A stretch of 64,000 nucleotides of DNA from Chitinophaga niabensis (GTDB lineage: Bacteria; Bacteroidota; Bacteroidia; Chitinophagales; Chitinophagaceae), in assembly GCF_900129465.1 (NCBI RefSeq), contig NZ_FSRA01000002.1:124001-188000 (forward strand). Direction: 5' to 3'. This document shows positions 36,278 through 44,157 of this stretch, piece after piece (position 1 is the first letter of the stretch; every line of letters starts with the position of its first letter). Both the position numbers and the translations under genes were made by a program. The notes under the pieces are model-generated. The model did no database searches and had not been told where the DNA came from. It was given only the letters and a program-made list of their open reading frames with translations.

Positions 36278-37420
36278 TTAACGAGAAACTTGTATAGTAG
36301 TACCTTTCAGTCCGAAACGAACGCTTTCAGTCATTTCCAGCATATTGAGCACTCCGGAAACATTGCCGTAACGAGACACGGTACCGGAGAAAGTTAAGCC
36401 CTGCATTTCACCAGTGTATTCAGGCTTTATATTGTACCAGCGGGAGAGTTTGCGCATGATGCTGTGAATGTCCTCATTATCAAAAATGAAAAGACCATTC
36501 TTCCAGGCTACAGCTTCTTCCACATTAGCCCGGCTCATAGTGATGGTGTTGCCAACGAGTGCCTGCATACCGGGTTTAAGGATATGCCGGCCTGAAAGAT
36601 TACTGACAGCTACACTGCCTTCAAGGAGGGTTACTTTACTTTTAGCTTCATCAGCATAAGCCATCACATTGAAATGAGTTCCCAGTACCTCAACGGAGTT
36701 ACCATTGAAAGCAACTTTGAAAGGCATATGCTCGTTGCGCGCCACTTCAAAATAAGCCTCGCCGGTAATTTCCACAGACCGGTCCTGCCCGCTGAAAGAA
36801 GAAGGGAATCTAAGCGTAGAAGCCGCATTCAGCCAAACGCTGGTACCATCGGATAACGTGATCCTGAACTGTCCGCCTACAGGTGTGGAAAGCGTATGTA
36901 TCTGCACTTCATCAGATGCGCCACCCATATTATAGGCCAGGCTTCCGCTATCCAGTTTCACACACTGTATTCCTCCCTGGTTAAAAAGCGTGCCGTTAGA
37001 CGCACTATCCAATACAATGCGCTGGCCATTACCAAGCGTTAATACAGCACGGTTGCCACCGGGGGCACGGTCATTATTACTATTTTCTGCGAGGGGAACA
37101 GCAGCAGGGATGGAAGGAGACGGTTTTAAAAGCCACCAGCCAAGAACAGCTACCAGCAATACGGCAGCTGCAGTTGCAACCGTCCTGAAAGTGCGGATAC
37201 GGGCGGATCTTCTCCAGCCAATATTCTGCTCTATAGCACCCAGCAATCTTTTCTCGTGAAGCTCACGGCTTTCAGCCATAGCAGGAGGCACTTCCAGGAA
37301 TTGCCCATCATCATGCGCCAGCCATTGGGCCAGCTCAGCAGCCTCATCAGGGGAGATCGTGCCCTGCAATTGCTTTCGGGCCAGTTCTTGATAACGTTTA
37401 TTCGTGGAATGGTCTTGCAT
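36278..37420 (-). CDS. FecR family anti-sigma factor with C-terminal DUF4974 domain (module B)
   Basis: The 380-residue protein has an N-terminal sigma-binding segment (KQLQGTISPDEAAELAQWLAHD), a membrane helix (TVATAAAVLLVAVLGWWLL) and a FecR domain (FRITLSDGTSVWLNAASTLRFPSSF, VEITGEAYFEVARNEHMPFKV). A C-terminal DUF4974-like part has FIFDNEDIHSIMRKLSRWYNI. The frame extends 6 bp to a TTG, but the ATG at 37420 is the natural start. It sits between the sigma and SusC genes of module B. Confidence 0.95.
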   Translation of the reverse strand: MQDHSTNKRYQELARKQLQGTISPDEAAELAQWLAHDDGQFLEVPPAMAESRELHEKRLLGAIEQNIGWRRSARIRTFRTVATAAAVLLVAVLGWWLLKPSPSIPAAVPLAENSNNDRAPGGNRAVLTLGNGQRIVLDSASNGTLFNQGGIQCVKLDSGSLAYNMGGASDEVQIHTLSTPVGGQFRITLSDGTSVWLNAASTLRFPSSFSGQDRSVEITGEAYFEVARNEHMPFKVAFNGNSVEVLGTHFNVMAYADEAKSKVTLLEGSVAVSNLSGRHILKPGMQALVGNTITMSRANVEEAVAWKNGLFIFDNEDIHSIMRKLSRWYNIKPEYTGEMQGLTFSGTVSRYGNVSGVLNMLEMTESVRFGLKGTTIQVSR

Positions 37421-37497
37421 CAGCAAAGGGTTTCTGATACAAGGTCAATTGAAAAGGAGTTTTCCCTGAATGGAAGAAGAAATTTTTTTCAGGGGGA

Positions 37498-38079
37498 TTA
37501 AAAGAATAACATCCACATCCGCGAGATAAGCTGCCCCAGGCCGGAACGCAGGATCTTAAGAGCGCGGCTGATATGGGTTTCCACTGTTTTTTCAGAAACT
37601 TTCATGTACCGGGCTATTTCCCGCTGGCTGTACCCTTCCCCCCGGAGCCTGTAAGCAAGCTGGCACTTCTCAGGAAGAGCCGCCACTATTTTCTCCAGCC
37701 AGCCCTTCAATTCCTCGAACCCCAGCCACTCTTCGGTAGAATGGTCTGCGGGAGATAAGCTGCGGGCGGTATCCCGGAGATAAACTTCGGCTTTATGCTG
37801 CCGGGCAAGGAAGTTCAGGATGCGGTACCTTACCGCCACAACAAGATATCCTGCCAGCTGCTCCCGTATTTCCAGGGTTTCACGGCGTTGCCAAAGGTCA
37901 ACAAATACGTCTTGCACAATGCTTTCTGCTTCAGAGAGATCGCCCAGTTTTTTGCCTGCTATATAAAGCAGTTTATCCCAGTACCTTTTATATATTTCCC
38001 GGAAAGCATGATGTTCCCCGCTCTGCAGCATAAGCAACAGTTCCTCATCACTGTGGAATTGTAAATTAGCGGAACCCAT
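37498..38079 (-). CDS. FecI-like ECF sigma factor (module B)
   Basis: The 193-residue protein has region 2 (FREIYKRYWDKLLYIAGKKLGDLSEAESIVQDVFVDLWQRR) and region 4 (LPEKCQLAYRLRGEGYSQREIARYMKVSEKTVETHISRALKIL). The last ten residues (ISRMWMLFF) are strongly hydrophobic, which is odd for a soluble sigma factor. A TAAGTTTG box on the minus strand at 38140-38147 lies about 60 bp upstream. It presumably reads module B down to 28013. Confidence 0.95.
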   Translation of the reverse strand: MGSANLQFHSDEELLLMLQSGEHHAFREIYKRYWDKLLYIAGKKLGDLSEAESIVQDVFVDLWQRRETLEIREQLAGYLVVAVRYRILNFLARQHKAEVYLRDTARSLSPADHSTEEWLGFEELKGWLEKIVAALPEKCQLAYRLRGEGYSQREIARYMKVSEKTVETHISRALKILRSGLGQLISRMWMLFF

Positions 38080-38139
38080 CTACGTAGGTTTTTAATTTTG
38101 GGTGATGTATTAACGTAAGTCAGTGAATTCTATCTACTG

Positions 38140-38168
38140 CAAACTTAATGCTAAATCGTTAATGCAAC
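38140..38168 (-). promoter_or_regulatory. Putative promoter of the module B sigma gene
   Basis: TAAGTTTG (38140-38147, minus strand) matches the Bacteroidota -7 box. GTTG at 38165-38168 lies 17 nt upstream, slightly short for a -33 element. The predicted 5' leader is about 50 nt. Confidence 0.45.
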
Positions 38169-38195
38169 GAGCTAAAATTTTCTGACCCAATTAGC

Positions 38196-38203
38196 TATAT
38201 TAG
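38196..38203 (+). promoter_or_regulatory. -7-like box directly before the gene at 38208
   Basis: TATATTAG ends 4 nt before the ATG at 38208, identical in sequence and spacing to the box before the gene at 25773. It fits a leaderless transcript; no -33 element is clear. Confidence 0.35.
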
Positions 38204-38207
38204 TTCA

Positions 38208-38765
38208 ATGAATCCCGCTGAAAGAATAATAAAGGTCCTCGAACAGGAAAATTTGCGTCCTGAAATAAAAGATGGCGCCATAAAATGGCAAAACATACAT
38301 GGAGATCAATGCCGTATTTTCGAACAGGATATTGCTGTTAACGAAGAAAAGTTAGCCTGGCTGGAATCAGATGGCTGGGCTTATCATTTACTTAGAATAA
38401 TGGAAAACGGAGAGGTTTTCAACTGGACTCCCGAAACCTACAATCCCGTATTTGGTTGTTTCTGCCTGCTGCTGGAGTGGTATAACGGCCACCTGATTTT
38501 TATTTATCAGGAAAAGCATAAAATATACATCTGCTCTATTCATAACCAGCAGGTTAAACATTTCAGCTTTTCCGGAGAGGACATAGAACGAAAAGGAAAT
38601 CTCATTTCCTTTGCTGCCCATGGCGACTTACTGAGGAACAAAGTAAGCATCATACAAATTCCGGAACTCGTACAACTGGATCCCGTCAGCCAAACAGCGG
38701 CAAAACAAATGGGGTTATTACCACAGGGGTTAAACAGGCCGGATGGGTTTTTAAAGGCAAAATAA
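38208..38765 (+). CDS. Hypothetical cytoplasmic protein
   Basis: I do not recognise this 185-residue protein. It has no signal peptide or membrane helix. It is rich in alternating hydrophobic strands (IFEQDIAVNEEKLAWLES, LLLEWYNGHLIFIYQEKHKIYICSIH), which suggests a compact beta-rich fold. It stands between two minus-strand operons and ends at a strong bidirectional terminator. The divergent module B sigma gene starts 128 bp away. It may be unrelated to the PULs. Confidence 0.8.
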   Translation: MNPAERIIKVLEQENLRPEIKDGAIKWQNIHGDQCRIFEQDIAVNEEKLAWLESDGWAYHLLRIMENGEVFNWTPETYNPVFGCFCLLLEWYNGHLIFIYQEKHKIYICSIHNQQVKHFSFSGEDIERKGNLISFAAHGDLLRNKVSIIQIPELVQLDPVSQTAAKQMGLLPQGLNRPDGFLKAK

Positions 38766-38801
38766 TAGAGAAGGGCTACCCATGGATAGCCCTTCTCTAT
38801 T
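38764..38801. terminator. Bidirectional terminator at the end of module C
   Basis: A perfect 15-bp stem (38764-38778 with 38787-38801) has an 8-nt loop. It lies between the convergent gene at 38208 and the RidA-like gene, whose stop codon (38801-38803) touches the stem. Confidence 0.85.
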
Positions 38802-39205
38802 TAAGGCACAACAGCAATAGCTTCTATGCCTACCAAATGTTCCGGCCGCCCAAGGGCTGCAACAAACATCACAGTTATTAATGGCGGGTTGGGCCTGTTT
38901 CCCCAAATCTTCTGAAAAGCTTCAAACCCCGGTCGTATATCCTGCCCCTGCAGAACATAGATCGTCCACTTAATTAAATTCTCCCAATCTGCGCCGGCCG
39001 CCTGCAAAGCAGTGCCTATGTTCTTCAGCACTTGCTCCGTCTGCGTTTTCATGTCTTTGCCGATAACTTCTCCCGCTTCGTTATTGGCATTGATCTCTCC
39101 TATATATATTGTTTTTGCGTTCCCCTGAACGGTAACAACATTAGTGAATGCCGGATTCTTAATTAGTCCATCCGGATTGATGTGTTCTATTTTTAAGTTT
39201 CCCAT
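38801..39205 (-). CDS. RidA-like protein lacking the conserved Arg (module C)
   Basis: The 134-residue protein has the YjgF/RidA trimer fold signature: IYIGEINANNEAGEVIGKDMKTQTEQVLKNIGTALQAAG, then VGIEAIAVVP with Glu128. RidA proteins deaminate reactive enamines or imines using a conserved Arg in the PxR motif. Here that stretch reads NPPLITVMF, so the Arg is replaced by Leu or Ile and classic imine deaminase activity is doubtful. It lacks a signal peptide and is the last gene of the module C operon, 31 bp after the TlpA-like gene. Confidence 0.88.
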   Translation of the reverse strand: MGNLKIEHINPDGLIKNPAFTNVVTVQGNAKTIYIGEINANNEAGEVIGKDMKTQTEQVLKNIGTALQAAGADWENLIKWTIYVLQGQDIRPGFEAFQKIWGNRPNPPLITVMFVAALGRPEHLVGIEAIAVVP

Positions 39206-39236
39206 GGTAAACAGGCAACAATCTTTGTGCCATTGA

Positions 39237-40364
39237 TCAATTAACCAGCTTTCTTTGCAGGAACTTTTCTATCTCTGGCAGTGAAACCTTTTTCAAAATG
39301 ATATTTCCCCCGGGGCCTATTAAATATCTTGCAGGAAGAGTTGTTATTTGCAAGCCTGTTGGCAATATACCATCTGTTCCTTGCAGATCAGACAGATCAG
39401 GCCAGGTAATATTATGCTTAATGATTGCCTGTGTCCACAGATCTTTTTTCGTATCCAGCGAAATCCCTAACACCTGTAATCCCTTCGATCTGTAGAGATT
39501 ATCTATCCTTTTAACTTCGGGCAGTTCATCCAGGCTGGGTCCAGACCCGCTTGCCCAAAAATAGAGCAGTACATATTTTCCACGGAATTCCGAAAGCTCC
39601 CGTACATGGTTTGCCGTGTCCGGCATATCCAAATCAAACATGCTATGTCTTTCCCCGATCAATTCCGGATATTCAAAAAGCCAGTATTTCAGCATTTTAC
39701 CCATCGAACTTCCCTTCAGTTCTTCAGATAGTCCTGAGAAATACTTCTTTGTACTATCAACCGGTAAGCGGATCGAAAAGCTATTCAATTCATAAAGCGC
39801 AGCAAAACCAGTGGGGTTCTCTTCAACAAACCTGTACAGATTGGCGGCTATCCTTCTTTCATAAGGCCTGATAATTTCGCTATGGATCCGTTTTGCTTCA
39901 TCGAGATCCCCCGCTAATCTTAAGCTATCAATTATAGGGTCATATGCATCCACTTCTTTAACAAGAGGATTATACACCTCCTGCATATAGCGCTTATAGA
40001 TATCATACTGAGGCGATCCGGTAACGATGGATCGCTGTATCGAATCCTTGCTGCCTGTTATCTTTATCTCATTGTTACCAAGGATAAAATAAACGTAGTC
40101 CTTTGATTTGCCAGGTACCTCAATTGCATAAAAATCAAGCTCATCAATATGCCCTTTAAAAGTGAAATGGTCATTGACGCTCATACAGGAATCAATGTAC
40201 CGTACTCTCAGGCTCGAATAACCATTAGGTTTGCTTCCTAACAATACTTTGGTGTTGCCGATACCATCTATCTTTCCGGAAATGGTGAATCCCTTTTTCT
40301 CCTGCGCCATTCCTCTCACACAAAGGATCAGTAATAATGCTGTTGTAAGTCGAATTAGAGACAT
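39237..40364 (-). CDS. TlpA-like/DUF4369 periplasmic protein lacking the CxxC (module C)
   Basis: The 375-residue protein has a signal peptide (IRLTTALLLILCVRGMAQ), then a DUF4369-type N-terminal domain (FTISGKIDGIGNTKVLLG...), a helical linker and a thioredoxin-fold domain (FRGKYVLLYFWASGSGPSLDELP). In working TlpA/ResA proteins the motif is WCxxC. Here the residues equivalent to both Cys are Ser274 and Ser277, so it cannot act as a thiol oxidoreductase. The fold is otherwise complete. The frame runs to 40430, but the ATG at 40364 starts the signal peptide. It lies 74 bp after the ApbE stop. Confidence 0.88.
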   Translation of the reverse strand: MSLIRLTTALLLILCVRGMAQEKKGFTISGKIDGIGNTKVLLGSKPNGYSSLRVRYIDSCMSVNDHFTFKGHIDELDFYAIEVPGKSKDYVYFILGNNEIKITGSKDSIQRSIVTGSPQYDIYKRYMQEVYNPLVKEVDAYDPIIDSLRLAGDLDEAKRIHSEIIRPYERRIAANLYRFVEENPTGFAALYELNSFSIRLPVDSTKKYFSGLSEELKGSSMGKMLKYWLFEYPELIGERHSMFDLDMPDTANHVRELSEFRGKYVLLYFWASGSGPSLDELPEVKRIDNLYRSKGLQVLGISLDTKKDLWTQAIIKHNITWPDLSDLQGTDGILPTGLQITTLPARYLIGPGGNIILKKVSLPEIEKFLQRKLVN

Positions 40365-40438
40365 AATGTATAGTTTGCCTCCAAAAGACCAAAACAAACG
40401 CCAATAAACGTTAAGGATATTCAAATACAACTAAGGGG

Positions 40439-41383
40439 TTAGTTCACCAGCATCCGCTTCACCCCCTCCGTCATAAATACTTTCGGTGCCCCACCCGTTC
40501 CACGGTATACGAGATAGGCATCCAGTTCGGGATGTTCTGCCAGCAGCTTTTTGGTCTCTTCCAACCCAAGTACGATACAGGCCGTATCATAAGCATCCGC
40601 TGTAATACCATCTTTTGCAATGATGGTCACACTCAGCAGGTCACTTTGTATAATGCCTTTTTTGGGATGCAGGATATGATTGAAGGTTTGCCCACCTGTA
40701 GAATAATGATCATTATAATTACCAGCAGTGGTCATAGACAGGTTATTCAATTTCAGTAAAGCTAAACGGCCATCAGGCTGTGTGGGGTCTTCAATGCTCA
40801 CAGTTCTGGTATTGGTGCAGCGTAACTCTCCTCCCACCTCTACCACATAATCAACGATCCCCTTTGTTTCCAGGAAAGCAGCGATCACATCAACCGTATA
40901 TCCCTGCGCAATACCATCAAGGTCCAACCGCACATGTTCTTTTGAACTCTGCACCGTTTCCTTATCAAAAGTAATGTATTGAAAACCAACATACTGAAGC
41001 AGGGAATCCACCTGGTGTAACCAGGGTTTGCCGGTAGCTTTACCCTTGCGGTAAGCTTCCGTTAATGGCATGATAGTGGGGTCAAAAGCACCATTGGTAG
41101 CTTTGTAAACTTCGTAAGCTTTTTGCAGTACGGGGTAAAAATGAACGGACTGAAACCGAAAGGCCCCGAACTGGTTAAAGGTCGAGATCTCGGAATCAGT
41201 CCGGTAAGTAGATAAACTTTTATCGATCTCCGTGAAGATGGAATCAACCTGTACCTTCAGGTTACGTTGTTCCTCATCAAGGTAGCTGATATGGTAAGTA
41301 GTTCCCTGTGCGGTTCCTTCAAAGCGCACTTCGGGGGCATGCAGCACACCGGATATATAAAACAGCAACAGCAGGTTATTCAC
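40439..41383 (-). CDS. apbE: FAD:protein FMN transferase (ApbE) (module C)
   Basis: The 314-residue protein matches ApbE: an N-terminal hydrophobic stretch, AQGTTYHISY, IDKSLSTYRTDSEISTFN, HVRLDLDGIAQGYTVDVI, VEVGGELRC and TADAYDTACIVLG with the metal-binding Asp and Thr. It uses Mg2+ and FAD to attach FMN to a Thr or Ser of partner proteins outside the cytoplasm. A clear target motif lies in the secreted protein two genes upstream. It starts at a GTG and overlaps the FAD oxidoreductase gene by 8 bp, so the two are co-translated. Confidence 0.93.
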   Translation of the reverse strand: MNNLLLLFYISGVLHAPEVRFEGTAQGTTYHISYLDEEQRNLKVQVDSIFTEIDKSLSTYRTDSEISTFNQFGAFRFQSVHFYPVLQKAYEVYKATNGAFDPTIMPLTEAYRKGKATGKPWLHQVDSLLQYVGFQYITFDKETVQSSKEHVRLDLDGIAQGYTVDVIAAFLETKGIVDYVVEVGGELRCTNTRTVSIEDPTQPDGRLALLKLNNLSMTTAGNYNDHYSTGGQTFNHILHPKKGIIQSDLLSVTIIAKDGITADAYDTACIVLGLEETKKLLAEHPELDAYLVYRGTGGAPKVFMTEGVKRMLVN

Positions 41384-43193
41384 CTTTCAGGATATTCATG
41401 AGTTCCGGTAAATGCTGCTGGTAAACACCTCTCGGGGAAGTTTTGTATTTCTTAGCCACGGAGGCCGCAAAGCCCACCACTTCTCCCATCATGCCACAGG
41501 TACGCATTACACGCGTACTGCCAAATGCAACGTGTGTAGTGCTGATATTACGGCCTGCCATAAACAGGTTGCTGATGTTCTTTGAATAAAGACAACGGTA
41601 AGGAATGGTGTAAGGCGCTACTTTGATGTGTTTGGTGCTGGCAAAAAACTCCTGCCCTTCAAAGTACTTGCTGTTCCTGGCATCCGGGAAATGCAGGTCA
41701 ATCGTCCAGGTAGCGGTTACGCTGCCGTCAGGATATAATTTTCCTTCCTGGATATCCATCTGTGTGAGGATGTGATCTCCAATGATGCGCCGCGATTCCC
41801 GCTTACCACCGATATAGGCAACCCATGCCAGTTCCTGTTTTCCATACTTCTCTGCCTTGCTCTTTTTCAGATAAGACCAGTTGCCATAAATAGCACGCAG
41901 GTTATGATCGCGGATCTTTTCCGCATCCGTAATGGTATTAAAATTACCAAAACCGGTTTCCCACTCCCAATCTGATTTCGTTTGATCTATATGATACTCA
42001 TCAGAGAATTGCATAGCCCAGGGCGTTTCAGGGAAAGAAGAAACAGTATCCCTTTCTACAGAAGACCAGAGATTGGAAGTACCGAGTGTAAAGCTGTCTG
42101 ACTTTTCAGCCGCGAGCGACTCTCCTGTTTCGGCTTTACTTTCCCTGCCCATACGGAAGTCTGCACCGGCTAAATAACCAACTGTTCCATCGCCTGTGCA
42201 ATCGGAGAAGTAAGTACCTGTAAAACGTAATTCTTTATTGGTAGAAATATCCCTGCCTGTTACAGCAATGATCTTATCTTTTTCTTTCTCCAGTTTATAC
42301 ACATGGGTGTTAAGGAAGAGAGAAAGGTTCTTTTCTGCTTTCACGATCTGGATCTTCCTGGCATCTCCGTATTCCTTTGCATCAGGGTTACCATTACCCG
42401 GATCACCATTGTCCATTTCCCTTACAATACGGCCCAGTTTGGGATAGTGGTTTTTATCAACATCTCCCATCAGGTGTACCCGTACTTCTGAGCTGTTATT
42501 TCCTCCCAGCACAGGCCTGTCTTGTATCAGTGCGGTTTTCAAACCCATGCGGGCTGCAGAGATAGCAGCGCAGGTCCCAGCTATGCCACCACCGATCACC
42601 ACAAGATCATAATGCCCGCCGTCACCCGGTGCTGCTGATTGATGTAATAGTTTGCGGCGCAGCGCATTCAGGTCTTCCAGTTTATTGGGTGGTGTGAATT
42701 TAGGTGCATCTGTAAAGAACAGCGCATCACAACGGCCATTAAATCCTGTCAGGTCTTTTAAGCTGATCTGTACCTTTTCATTCTGAACATCTACCATACC
42801 GGCATCATACCATTTCCAGGCAACATCGCCGCTTTCACCAAATACCTGCCCTGCCTGTTTGCCATCCAGCCAGATGGTGAATTTACCCGGCCCGGTAGGG
42901 AATGGCGCCCAGTCTTTTGTTCTCACCCACATCCTGTACTTCCCTTTTGCAGGAAACGTTACAGTGGTGCTTGCATCTTTTACGGGTTTTCCCATACCAT
43001 GCGCCATCAGGTAAGAAGAACCGATCACTACAAATGATTGCTGATCCACTACCCAGCCACCTTTGTTTTCAAAGGATTCCGCTTCTACATAAACATACCG
43101 CTGTGCAGTAGCATGGAATGTGATGAAGAGGAAAAGAATCATCAGATTTCGTTTCATATCCATTTTCAGTTTGAATGTTTTTTTATGATCCAT
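41376..43193 (-). CDS. Secreted FAD-dependent oxidoreductase with N-terminal beta-sandwich domain (module C)
   Basis: The protein has about 605 residues. A signal sequence (MKRNLMILFLFITFHATA) is followed by a beta-sandwich part (30-165) resembling the golvesin/xanthan-lyase-type domain (VEAESFENKGGWVVDQQ), then a FAD_oxidored-type domain. The dinucleotide motif is YDLVVIGGGIAGTCAAISAAR (195-215), followed by LGGNNSSEVRV, and SDCTGDGTVGYLAGADFRMGRE comes later. The C-terminus has LFMAGRNISTTHVAFGSTR. It starts at the ATG abutting the previous stop (43193); the ATG at 43157 is a good alternative. Its substrate is unknown. Confidence 0.88.
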   Translation of the reverse strand: MDHKKTFKLKMDMKRNLMILFLFITFHATAQRYVYVEAESFENKGGWVVDQQSFVVIGSSYLMAHGMGKPVKDASTTVTFPAKGKYRMWVRTKDWAPFPTGPGKFTIWLDGKQAGQVFGESGDVAWKWYDAGMVDVQNEKVQISLKDLTGFNGRCDALFFTDAPKFTPPNKLEDLNALRRKLLHQSAAPGDGGHYDLVVIGGGIAGTCAAISAARMGLKTALIQDRPVLGGNNSSEVRVHLMGDVDKNHYPKLGRIVREMDNGDPGNGNPDAKEYGDARKIQIVKAEKNLSLFLNTHVYKLEKEKDKIIAVTGRDISTNKELRFTGTYFSDCTGDGTVGYLAGADFRMGRESKAETGESLAAEKSDSFTLGTSNLWSSVERDTVSSFPETPWAMQFSDEYHIDQTKSDWEWETGFGNFNTITDAEKIRDHNLRAIYGNWSYLKKSKAEKYGKQELAWVAYIGGKRESRRIIGDHILTQMDIQEGKLYPDGSVTATWTIDLHFPDARNSKYFEGQEFFASTKHIKVAPYTIPYRCLYSKNISNLFMAGRNISTTHVAFGSTRVMRTCGMMGEVVGFAASVAKKYKTSPRGVYQQHLPELMNILKGE

Positions 43194-44156
43194 TTATTGA
43201 ATGTCCTTTGCATAAGGGCCCAGCTGATCTTTTACAGCCTGCGACAATTGGGGCTGCGCTGCGAGGATAGCCAGTTTGCTTTTCACCTGTTCCTGGTTGC
43301 CCGTGAGTGATTTCGCCACCGCCAGTGCTACCTTATCCGTAAGCACCAGGGCTGCCATCTTTTTATAGATAGCCATTTGCAGGGGGTATACCGCTTTGTC
43401 GGCTGTTTCCCAAAGCCACAGCTGCCTGTCCGCAAAAAAATCGGCGTTTGCTTTCTGCAGGGCATACTTCGCCGTGAAAATGTTATTCCCTTCAATGATC
43501 CGGATAATATCATCTTCATAAGCCGCTGTAACATGGCCGGTAGCATCCATCACTTTATCCATTGCCCAGTACTGGTAATGGTGGTTCTTACTTTGCAGGA
43601 AGTTGTGCAGTAAAGTAGTATCTGTTAAGGTTTCCGTAATGCCGGAGATCTCTTTCGTGATCTTTCCATGTGCAAGATGCCAGAGCGTATAACAGGTAAA
43701 AACAGCTCCCTCTATTACTTCATTCTTAATTGTTTTAAGCGTGGCGCCGGTTTTCACATCTACAGAATCAGAGATCTTTTCCGTGCCTTTTACCACCAGG
43801 TCTTCCATTTTTAATTCAGAGAAGATGGAGGTTTCTTTTGCAATGATCTCCTGCAATTTGGCATAGTCCTTCTCCTGGAACTCCCGGTGATCTGTTTTGG
43901 TCAGCACTTCATTGGCCGGCATAGTAAAACGGGTATAGTTGCCCAAGAGGTCCCAGTAAAAATTGATATATACGGGTTTGCATTCCCCTGTGTTACATAC
44001 AGGCGTATAAATATTCCGGAAGTAATACAGGGGCCTGCCTTCATTATCCAATGCGAGCTTTAAAGTATCCTTCTCTGCTGTCAGGTATACACGTTCAGTC
44101 TGCCCATGGGCAAGGCTGCATAAGAATAATAAGATGCCTGTAAGGATCCTCTGCAT
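43194..44156 (-). CDS. Secreted protein with FMN-flavinylation motif (module C)
   Basis: The 320-residue protein has a signal peptide (RILTGILLFLCSLAHGQ). Around residue 133 it contains VDVKTGATLKTIKNEVIEG, which matches the FMN-binding-domain site D-x2-[ST]-G-A-[ST] that ApbE modifies; Thr139 (codon 43740-43742) would carry the FMN. An unusual CNTGEC motif at 54-59 precedes YINFYWDLLGNYTRF. The rest is helical. The gene sits 1 bp from the 797-residue protein gene and directly before the FAD oxidoreductase, with ApbE next. It may pass electrons between the FAD enzyme and another partner. Confidence 0.78.
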   Translation of the reverse strand: MQRILTGILLFLCSLAHGQTERVYLTAEKDTLKLALDNEGRPLYYFRNIYTPVCNTGECKPVYINFYWDLLGNYTRFTMPANEVLTKTDHREFQEKDYAKLQEIIAKETSIFSELKMEDLVVKGTEKISDSVDVKTGATLKTIKNEVIEGAVFTCYTLWHLAHGKITKEISGITETLTDTTLLHNFLQSKNHHYQYWAMDKVMDATGHVTAAYEDDIIRIIEGNNIFTAKYALQKANADFFADRQLWLWETADKAVYPLQMAIYKKMAALVLTDKVALAVAKSLTGNQEQVKSKLAILAAQPQLSQAVKDQLGPYAKDIQ

Positions 44157-44157
44157 A

